NCBI GenBank assembly: GCA_038240335.1 | Contig: JBBSDV010000154.1 | Coordinates: forward strand, 1-7,757 | DNA from: JBBSDV01 sp038240335 | GTDB lineage: Bacteria > Chloroflexota > Dehalococcoidia > DSTF01 > JACRBR01 | Reading direction: 5' to 3' | Length of the DNA: 7,757 nucleotides | In this document: one piece after another, positions 1 to 5,120 of the stretch | Layout of the letters: every line of letters begins with the position of its first letter | How positions within the stretch are numbered: the stretch's first letter is position 1 | Program-made: the position numbers and the translations under genes | Notes under the pieces: model-generated | The model's input: only the letters and a program-made list of their open reading frames with translations | Told to the model about the DNA's origin: nothing | Database searches by the model: none

Positions 1-143
1 ATGAGGAGCACATTGACCTCGTCGTCATGTCGACACACGGCAAGGCGGGGACCACGCAGGTCGCACGCGAAGAGATCGCCGACGAAGTGATCGACGCGGG
101 CGTCGTGCCCGTGACCGTCGTGCGCTACCAGAACGAGGCATGA
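1..143 (+). CDS. Universal stress protein (UspA family), C-terminal fragment
   Basis: Partial gene that enters from the left edge; frame 3 (first whole codon at 3) is open to TGA at 141-143 and gives 46 visible residues. The core DLVVMSTHGKAG followed by IADEVIDAG and the strand VVPVTVVR is the typical last helix and strand of the UspA alpha/beta fold, a small cytoplasmic protein that usually dimerises and often binds ATP. In the family the loop reads G-x2-G-x9-G-[S/T]. Here the first Gly is Ser (STHG) and the final G-[S/T] pair is Glu-Glu (AREEIA), so nucleotide binding may be lost. The gene converges with the glycosyltransferase gene that ends at 154. Fold assignment is fairly secure; ATP status is inference, and the N-terminus lies outside the window. 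Confidence 0.85.
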   Translation, partial: EEHIDLVVMSTHGKAGTTQVAREEIADEVIDAGVVPVTVVRYQNEA

Positions 144-153
144 GCCAGCGCGC

Positions 154-1833
154 TCACGGCAACGGCGAGTAGTAGGCGAGAAAGAGCGTCTCGTCGTCGC
201 GTTTTGCGTCGGTAATTTGGCCGCCCGAGCGCAGATTTGCCGCGGCTTGCACCGATCCACTCGTATCGTACGGAGCGAGGAACACGAACGCGACATCGCG
301 ATCGCTTCTCGCGCTGAAGTCGAGTGATCCGTTCTGCGGCGCCACGCGGCGGAACTCGATCGAGCGATCCTCGCCCTGCGCGTCCGGCGCGAGAAAGCGG
401 CGGGTCTCGTAGTCGAAGCTCCATCGATAGCTGTAGAAATAGACTAACGTCCGCGGCGGCAGGGCCGCGATGTAGCGCGAGGCCGCATCGAGCTCGTACG
501 GATACACGTATCGCAGCGCGAACGTGTCCTGCACTTGACCAAAGTAGGCATACGCCGTTGTCGTGCCAATCAGCGCCGGGATGGCGAGGAGCGCCGCGAG
601 ATAGGCGTACCGCGTGCGCTCCGGCCGCGGGACGATGCGCTCCCAGGCCCAGGCGAGGGGTAGCGCGGCGAGGACGGCGACGAACGGCGCCATGCCGAAG
701 GTGCGGCGAAACAGCCCGTCGCTCACGGTTAGCAGCGCGCCCCAGGGCAGGATGACGAGCGCGGCGAGGAGCAGGGCGTACTCGGCACGACGCCAGTTCC
801 GGAGCGCGATGACAGTTCCGGCAAGCGCGAGAAGCAGCGTGATCGGATCAATGACCGGGTGGCCGCGCGTCGCGAGGCCATCGCCGAGATCGGGACGGTC
901 GCCGATGATCATGCCTTCGCCCCACTCGCGCGCTCGATCCCAGAGCAGGTCAGCGCGATCCAGCGGCCCGCCATCCTTCCATGACGATGAGCCCGTGATA
1001 CTGACGACGCGCTGGTGATTGCGGTACTCGAAGCTGTGATCATCGATGTACAGCAGGAGCGGCACGGAGACTACGAGCGCCGCGACGGCGAACAGCACGA
1101 CGACGACGATGCCGCGCCGTGGCCATCCCGAACTGCCGCGCGGCAGATACCACCAGAGCAGCGCGACGAACGGGACGGGCAAGAAGAGAAGGTAGGCGTT
1201 GTACGAGTAGACGCCGAGGCCGGCGAGGCCGCCCGCGAGGATGAACAGCGCCAGGCTGCGGCGCTGGTGCGCATGCCACAACACGAGCAGCACCGCCATC
1301 TCGATGAACGGCCACGCCACGACCATGAAGCCGGTGCGGCTGAGGTGCAGGTGCCACATCATCACCGCGAGCAACAGCGCCGCGAACGCGGCGACGGTGC
1401 GATTGAACATCGTGGCGAATGCGCAGTAGACCAGCGGGATCGTGGCGACGCCGAACAACGCCATCGAGAGGCGAAGGACGAATGTCGTATCGGAGAAGAG
1501 CTTAAACAGCAGCGCGGTGAAGTAGAGGGGACCGATCGGCTGGCCGACGGCGCTCGGCAGGTACGGTCCGATGTAGCCCTCGTGGAGGACGCGGCGCGCA
1601 TCGATGCCGGTCCATGCTTCGTCGCCGTGCAGTCCGAGCGGCACCGAGCCGAGATGCCAAATGCGCAAGACGGCGGCCAGCAGCGTGATCGCGGCGACGA
1701 TGGCGAGATCGACGCGGGCGGCGCGTAGCGCAGCGAGTATTCGGGGGAGCAATGGCGACGGCCGGTTACCGGACGAGTCGCTCGCATCACGAGCGGCACG
1801 CGGCGTCGCGGGCGACGCGTTCCTAGGCGGCAA
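154..1833 (-). CDS. GT39/ArnT-like multi-pass membrane glycosyltransferase
   Basis: A 559-residue polytopic membrane protein of the dolichyl-phosphate-mannose mannosyltransferase (PMT/ArnT, GT-C) type. Such enzymes move a sugar from a polyprenyl-phosphate donor to protein or lipid on the outer face of the membrane. After a basic, Ser/Pro-rich N-terminus, the first membrane helix (about 41-59) is followed by the loop GLHGDEAW (67-74), with D71-E72 in the place of the acidic catalytic pair of GT-C enzymes. About ten further hydrophobic segments run to about residue 432, and a non-membrane C-terminal region (about 433-559) probably faces outside. The start is uncertain: TTG at 1831-1833 is the only plausible one between the in-frame TAG at 1843-1845 and the first helix, apart from TTG at residue 28. 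A weak GAG core lies 7 nt upstream. There is no in-frame ATG before the helices. Acceptor and donor cannot be told from sequence. It lies 186 bp downstream of the PHP gene on the same strand. Confidence 0.86.
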   Translation of the reverse strand: MPPRNASPATPRAARDASDSSGNRPSPLLPRILAALRAARVDLAIVAAITLLAAVLRIWHLGSVPLGLHGDEAWTGIDARRVLHEGYIGPYLPSAVGQPIGPLYFTALLFKLFSDTTFVLRLSMALFGVATIPLVYCAFATMFNRTVAAFAALLLAVMMWHLHLSRTGFMVVAWPFIEMAVLLVLWHAHQRRSLALFILAGGLAGLGVYSYNAYLLFLPVPFVALLWWYLPRGSSGWPRRGIVVVVLFAVAALVVSVPLLLYIDDHSFEYRNHQRVVSITGSSSWKDGGPLDRADLLWDRAREWGEGMIIGDRPDLGDGLATRGHPVIDPITLLLALAGTVIALRNWRRAEYALLLAALVILPWGALLTVSDGLFRRTFGMAPFVAVLAALPLAWAWERIVPRPERTRYAYLAALLAIPALIGTTTAYAYFGQVQDTFALRYVYPYELDAASRYIAALPPRTLVYFYSYRWSFDYETRRFLAPDAQGEDRSIEFRRVAPQNGSLDFSARSDRDVAFVFLAPYDTSGSVQAAANLRSGGQITDAKRDDETLFLAYYSPLP

Positions 1834-1864
1834 GGTATTGCTCTAGGAGCAAGCGCGGTTCGTT

Positions 1865-1901
1865 GAGCACGCGCTCATACTAGGGCGCATCGGGCGTGCT
1901 C
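1865..1901. repeat. 8-bp perfect inverted repeat upstream of the glycosyltransferase
   Basis: GAGCACGC (1865-1872) and GCGTGCTC (1894-1901) are exact reverse complements separated by 21 bp. Read on the minus strand, the enclosed segment contains TAGTAT (1877-1882), a mediocre -10-like hexamer 43 nt before the TTG at 1833. No T-run follows the repeat on either strand, so an intrinsic terminator is unlikely. An operator or a 5'-leader hairpin is possible. The rest of 1834-2019 shows only GC-rich short palindromes (for example GCGGA 1946-1950 with TCCGC 1957-1961). Confidence 0.4.
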
Positions 1902-2019
1902 GCTACAATCCGACCTCGCCCGCGCGCTCGCCGTCCTGCGATACGGCGGAGCGGGATCCGCGCGCGCGACGCAGCGGCGCGTCCCGCATGCGTCGTGGAT
2001 GCTCGCCGATGCGTGCGTT

Positions 2020-2706
2020 TCAGGCGGGGTCGATCGAGCTGAGGGCGGTGAGATCGAGGTGGTGGGGCCGGCCGGTGAGGTCGACGGCGGTGAAGCGGCC
2101 GGCGTGCAGTTCCTCGATGAGCCCGGCGACGTCGGCGATGTCGCGCTCGAAGTCCGTGGCGACGCGGCCGATGTCGCTGCGCGAATGAGAGTCGGTACCG
2201 GCCGTGCCGGGCTTGCGCATGAACTCGCAGAGAGCGGCGGAGAATTGGTTTTCCTTCACGGTGCCGCGGCCGTTGAGGCTCTCGAGCGCGGCGCAGTATT
2301 CGTATGCCGGGTTCTTCGATGCGCGGACGAGAGCATCCTGGTAGTCGCGCTCGCTCTCGGTGTACCAGGGCATCTGGCGGCGATACGGGTGGGCGCCGAC
2401 CATCGCGCCGTGCGCATCACGGACGTGGCGCGCCAATTCGTGCGAGCGATGCATGCCGTAGACGTACTTATCGATCCCGTACACGAGGATGTGGCCGTCA
2501 TCCGTGTTGATCTCGATGGCGGGCAGCACGAGGTAGTCGTGGCGTTTGCCGAGGGCAAGCACTTCCTCGGGATCCCAGAGATAATCGTGCTCGCTCAGGC
2601 AGATCCCGTCGAGGCCCGCCTGTTTCGAGCGCTCGACGAGGTCGTCGGGCGTGAGATACGAGTCCCACGACAGCGGGCGCGTGTGTGTGTGCAAGTCGAT
2701 AAGCAA
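2020..2706 (-). CDS. PHP-domain metal-dependent phosphoesterase
   Basis: A 228-residue protein that consists of one PHP domain, the multi-metal hydrolase fold found in histidinol phosphatase, polymerase-associated PHP modules and small nucleotide or phosphosugar phosphatases. The metal-ligand motifs appear in order: HTHT (H6, H8), SEHD (H40, D41), IEIN (E65), GH (H72), AHP (H106), LES (E142) and GTDSH (D172, H174). The set looks complete, so an active enzyme is expected. There is no signal peptide, so it is probably cytoplasmic. The start is TTG at 2704-2706: GAGGA (2714-2718) lies 7 nt upstream and the first residues lead straight into the first metal motif, as is usual for PHP proteins. It is divergent from pyrD and upstream of the GT39 gene. 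The substrate cannot be named; a generic metal-dependent phosphoesterase is the safest description. Confidence 0.9.
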   Translation of the reverse strand: MLIDLHTHTRPLSWDSYLTPDDLVERSKQAGLDGICLSEHDYLWDPEEVLALGKRHDYLVLPAIEINTDDGHILVYGIDKYVYGMHRSHELARHVRDAHGAMVGAHPYRRQMPWYTESERDYQDALVRASKNPAYEYCAALESLNGRGTVKENQFSAALCEFMRKPGTAGTDSHSRSDIGRVATDFERDIADVAGLIEELHAGRFTAVDLTGRPHHLDLTALSSIDPA

Positions 2707-2713
2707 GCGTGAA

Positions 2714-2718
2714 TCCTC
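2714..2718 (-). promoter_or_regulatory. Shine-Dalgarno site that fixes the TTG start of the PHP gene
   Basis: On the minus strand GAGGA is followed by seven nucleotides (TTCACGC) and then TTG. The ideal spacing supports TTG as the true initiation codon. Confidence 0.65.
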
Positions 2719-2739
2719 GTGTGACGGTGGCCTACCTTG

Positions 2740-2745
2740 AGTATA
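2740..2745 (-). promoter_or_regulatory. Putative -10 box of the PHP gene (TATACT)
   Basis: Minus-strand TATACT lies 33 nt before the TTG start, leaving a leader of about 25-30 nt that includes the Shine-Dalgarno site. No clear TTGACA-like -35 is found 16-18 nt upstream. The same hexamer lies at a similar distance before pyrD. Confidence 0.4.
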
Positions 2746-3052
2746 TCGAACGAGGATCGAGGCGCTATGAATCGACGAGCAGGGTCGTTAGATCTCGTAC
2801 CCAGCGAGCGGCATCGGAGGGCGACGAACTGGCATGCGGCACGCGGTAAACAGGTGCTGGCATCACGTGAGAAGCGATGCGACAAACGCGCCCGGCCAGC
2901 GTCAAGCATGGCGCTGTCGTAGCGAGGCCGCACTTCACGCCGCTTCGGGCTCGCGCGGTCCGGGCTCGTCCTTACGCGGATGTACCGCGTCCGCGCGCCG
3001 ATCGCCGCCGAGCGGGCGTCGCGCTATCTTCCTCATCCCGGCCCGCGTCCCA

Positions 3053-3058
3053 TATACT
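3053..3058 (+). promoter_or_regulatory. Putative -10 box of pyrD (TATACT)
   Basis: TATACT lies 31 nt before the ATG at 3090. A -35 element is not evident. A small inverted repeat, ACTCG (3056-3060) and CGAGT (3066-3070) with a 5-nt spacer, overlaps the end of the box and the expected transcription start, so a regulator could act here. Support is by position and hexamer match only. Confidence 0.4.
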
Positions 3059-3089
3059 CGCTCGACGAGTGCCGGGACGGCGGGGGACG

Positions 3090-4010
3090 ATGAACCTGAG
3101 TGTCGATATCGCCGGGGGGAAGCGCGCGCTGACGCTCGCCAACCCTGTCATGGTGGCGTCCGGCACGTTCAGCTACGGCATCGAATACGCGAAGATCTTT
3201 GACATTCAGCGCCTCGGCGCCATCGTCAGCAAGACCACGACGCTTGAGCCGCGACCGGGCAGCCCGACTCAGCGCATCGACGAGACGCCCGCCGGCATGC
3301 TCAACTCGATTGGCCTTCAGAACATCGGCATGCGCAAGCTCGAGCGCGACCTGGCACCGGTCTGGGCGCGTTGGAAGGTGCCGGTGATCGTGAGCATCCT
3401 CGGCAGCACGGTGCAGGAGTACGGCGCCTGCGCGGCCGCGCTCGAGGGAATCGACGGGGTCGCGGCGATCGAGATCAACGTCAGCAGCCCCAACGCGGAT
3501 AAGGGCGGGATGGAGTTCGGGCAGGATGCCGACGTCGCCGCGGCCGTGACCGCGGCGTGCGTGCGCGAGACGACGCTGCCAGTGATCGTCAAGCTGACGC
3601 CGAACGTAACTGACATCGTCGCCATCGCGCGCCGCGTCGTCGATGCGGGCGCGAGTGCGCTCTGCGTGGTCAACACGCTGCAGGCGATGTCCATCGACGT
3701 GGCGGCGCGAAAGCCGCGCATCGCGCGCGTCTTCGCCGGCCTCTCGGGGCCGGCTATGAAGCCTGTTGCGCTGCGCATGGTGTGGCAGGTCGCGTCCGCG
3801 ATCGATGTGCCGATCATCGGCTGCGGCGGCATCTCCACCGGCACCGACGCCGTCGAGTTCCTCATGGCCGGCGCGACGGCCATACAGGTGGGCACGGCGA
3901 CGTTCCGCGACCCGCTCGCGCCGCTCCGGGTACTCGACGGCATCGAGCGCTTCATGCGTGATGAGGGTGTCGCGGACGTCCGTGAGCTCGTCGGCGCGGC
4001 AAAGGCGTGA
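3090..4010 (+). CDS. pyrD: Dihydroorotate dehydrogenase, class-1 fold with Ser catalytic residue
   Basis: A 306-residue protein that oxidises dihydroorotate to orotate in de novo pyrimidine synthesis, using FMN in a TIM barrel. Length and motifs match cytosolic class 1B: NPVMVASGTF near the start (18-27), SKTTT (K48), NSIGLQN (72-78) for substrate binding, VKLTPN (K168), VNT (N195), and the FMN phosphate loops GCGGI (244-248) and GTA (268-270). The active-site loop is NVSSPN (130-135), so S133 stands where class 1A/1B enzymes have the catalytic Cys. Class 2 enzymes and the type 1S enzyme of Sulfolobus use Ser there. There is no N-terminal membrane helix, against class 2. The start at 3090 is chosen because the frame to 2877 is noncoding-like, the protein then has family length, and a G-rich stretch (3082-3086) precedes the ATG closely. 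A PyrK electron-transfer partner is not in the window. Confidence 0.95.
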   Translation: MNLSVDIAGGKRALTLANPVMVASGTFSYGIEYAKIFDIQRLGAIVSKTTTLEPRPGSPTQRIDETPAGMLNSIGLQNIGMRKLERDLAPVWARWKVPVIVSILGSTVQEYGACAAALEGIDGVAAIEINVSSPNADKGGMEFGQDADVAAAVTAACVRETTLPVIVKLTPNVTDIVAIARRVVDAGASALCVVNTLQAMSIDVAARKPRIARVFAGLSGPAMKPVALRMVWQVASAIDVPIIGCGGISTGTDAVEFLMAGATAIQVGTATFRDPLAPLRVLDGIERFMRDEGVADVRELVGAAKA

Positions 4011-4076
4011 ACGCGCACACTCGAAGCGACTGGCGGCGTTATCGAGCGTCCGACGTCCGATGCCAACCTGAAACGC

Positions 4077-5054
4077 CTACGGGCCGTGGCAGCTGGCGCT
4101 TCCGGCGTCGCTGAAGGACTTGCCAGCTTCCGGCACGAAACGCCAGTCGTAGCTATCCGCGTGCAGGGTGAGCACAAGCACGCCGAACGTGTCTCTGTTC
4201 CGCACCTCGCTATTCGGCTCGGTGCTGCCGAAGGCGTAGTGGCTGCGGCCGCCCGTCCCGACGACGAACTCGCGTATGCCGAGCGCGTCGGCGCCACCGG
4301 TGGCATCCTGCAACGCAAACCGCTCGTAGTTGTGCTCGTGGCCGCTCAGCACGACATCGGCGTGGTAGTCGTACAGCGCCTGCCAGATCGGCTGCACGAA
4401 GGCCTGGTCGCCATGGGTCGTGCCCGAGCTGTAGCGCGGGTGATGCCAGTATGCGAGCGTGCACTCCGTCCGGTGTGCGGCGAGGTCGGCGCGCAGCCAC
4501 ACCTCCTCCGGCGAGCCGGCGCCGCAGCCCCCGATGCTCATGCAATTGCTGTTGATCGCGATAACGTGCCACGCGCCGAGGTCGTAGCTGTAGTAGCCCG
4601 CAGCGGGATCGCCCGCGGCTGCGCCAAAGTAGCCGTAATAGCCATTCGCGTTCGCTGTCTCGTACTCGTGATTGCCGGGTACGGGATGCGTGTCGACGAG
4701 ACGCGCGCCCCAGGTCGGGTCGTAGCAGTTCCGGTACTCGGCCGCGGTGCCCGCCTCGTATGCGTTGTCGCCGAGCACGGCGATCGCGCCAGGCAGCGTG
4801 TCTAGAATTGCCACCGTAGCGGTATCGCCGGTCGCCTTGCACGACGCGATGTCGCCGGCGGCGATGAGCACCGGGTCGCCGGCGATGCTCGATCCGGAAG
4901 GAGCAGTTTGCGCGACGACCGGCACGCGCGTCGCCGCTTCAGGCGTCGGCGCGGCCTTGTGCGTGGAGGAGCAGCCGGCCGCGACGAGCAATACCGCGAG
5001 CGGAAGGAGTCCACGTCTCATCCGTGGATGACCGTCGGGAACGCAGCAAAGCAT
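4077..5054 (-). CDS. Lipoprotein metallophosphatase, purple-acid-phosphatase-like
   Basis: A 325-residue exported calcineurin-like phosphoesterase that should hydrolyse phosphomonoesters outside the cell using two metal ions. The signal MRRGLLPLAVLLVAAGC (12-28) ends in a lipobox (VAAGC), so C28 would be lipidated. A low-complexity linker follows, then the catalytic domain: AGDIA (D68), GDNAYE (D96, N97, Y99), PGNHEY (N128, H129), WHHP (H204, H205) and GHEHNYER (H239, H241, Y243). All classical metal-ligand motifs are present. Start choice: ATG at 5054 has GGAG 4 nt upstream, which is short spacing; ATG at 5021 gives a more typical signal peptide but has no clear Shine-Dalgarno site. Either gives the same mature protein. 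It lies 66 bp downstream of the dockerin gene on the same strand and converges with pyrD (66-bp gap, no clear terminator). Substrate is unknown. Confidence 0.92.
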   Translation of the reverse strand: MLCCVPDGHPRMRRGLLPLAVLLVAAGCSSTHKAAPTPEAATRVPVVAQTAPSGSSIAGDPVLIAAGDIASCKATGDTATVAILDTLPGAIAVLGDNAYEAGTAAEYRNCYDPTWGARLVDTHPVPGNHEYETANANGYYGYFGAAAGDPAAGYYSYDLGAWHVIAINSNCMSIGGCGAGSPEEVWLRADLAAHRTECTLAYWHHPRYSSGTTHGDQAFVQPIWQALYDYHADVVLSGHEHNYERFALQDATGGADALGIREFVVGTGGRSHYAFGSTEPNSEVRNRDTFGVLVLTLHADSYDWRFVPEAGKSFSDAGSASCHGP

Positions 5055-5120
5055 CCGGCTCCGCGAACCACCGCGCCGCAGCGTGTCATCTGGCGGCGGC
5101 TCGATTCGCCACCAAGCGCA

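Larger units (their letters stand above)
2707..3089. other. Divergent intergenic region between the PHP gene and pyrD
   Basis: 383 bp with no convincing gene. Open frames here are short, rich in Arg/Ser and lack family character; the frame of pyrD is open upstream to 2877, but that extension resembles noncoding GC-rich DNA. I see no tRNA cloverleaf. Each end holds a TATACT box pointing outward (2740-2745 minus, 3053-3058 plus), so both genes probably have their own promoters. The central 250 bp is unexplained and could hold an operator or a leader. Confidence 0.6.

Noticed and set aside
1015..1728. Long plus-strand open frame rich in Glu, Arg and Gln opposite the glycosyltransferase
   Set aside because: It is an antisense shadow of a clear multi-pass membrane gene in GC-rich DNA; its composition is that of the reverse-complemented hydrophobic codons.
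1904..1909. TACAAT, a good -10 match on the plus strand
   Set aside because: There is no -35 at the right distance and no plus-strand gene downstream until pyrD.
2680..2694. GT dinucleotide run that looks like a microsatellite
   Set aside because: It encodes the HTHT metal motif of the PHP protein (CAC/ACA codons), so it is explained by coding.
2737..2922. Small plus-strand ORF in the divergent region
   Set aside because: No Shine-Dalgarno site, no family features, and it covers the putative PHP promoter.
2877..3089. 71-residue N-terminal extension of the pyrD frame
   Set aside because: It is Arg/Pro-rich and unlike any dihydroorotate dehydrogenase; the ATG at 3090 gives the family length, and a promoter-like box lies inside the extension.
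4011..4076. Search for a bidirectional terminator between pyrD and the phosphatase gene
   Set aside because: Only a 4-bp TGGC/GCCA pair with a long loop is present and there is no T-run; not enough to call.
4086..4805. 239-residue plus-strand open frame opposite the phosphatase
   Set aside because: The minus-strand frame has complete metallophosphatase motifs; this one has none and is a shadow.
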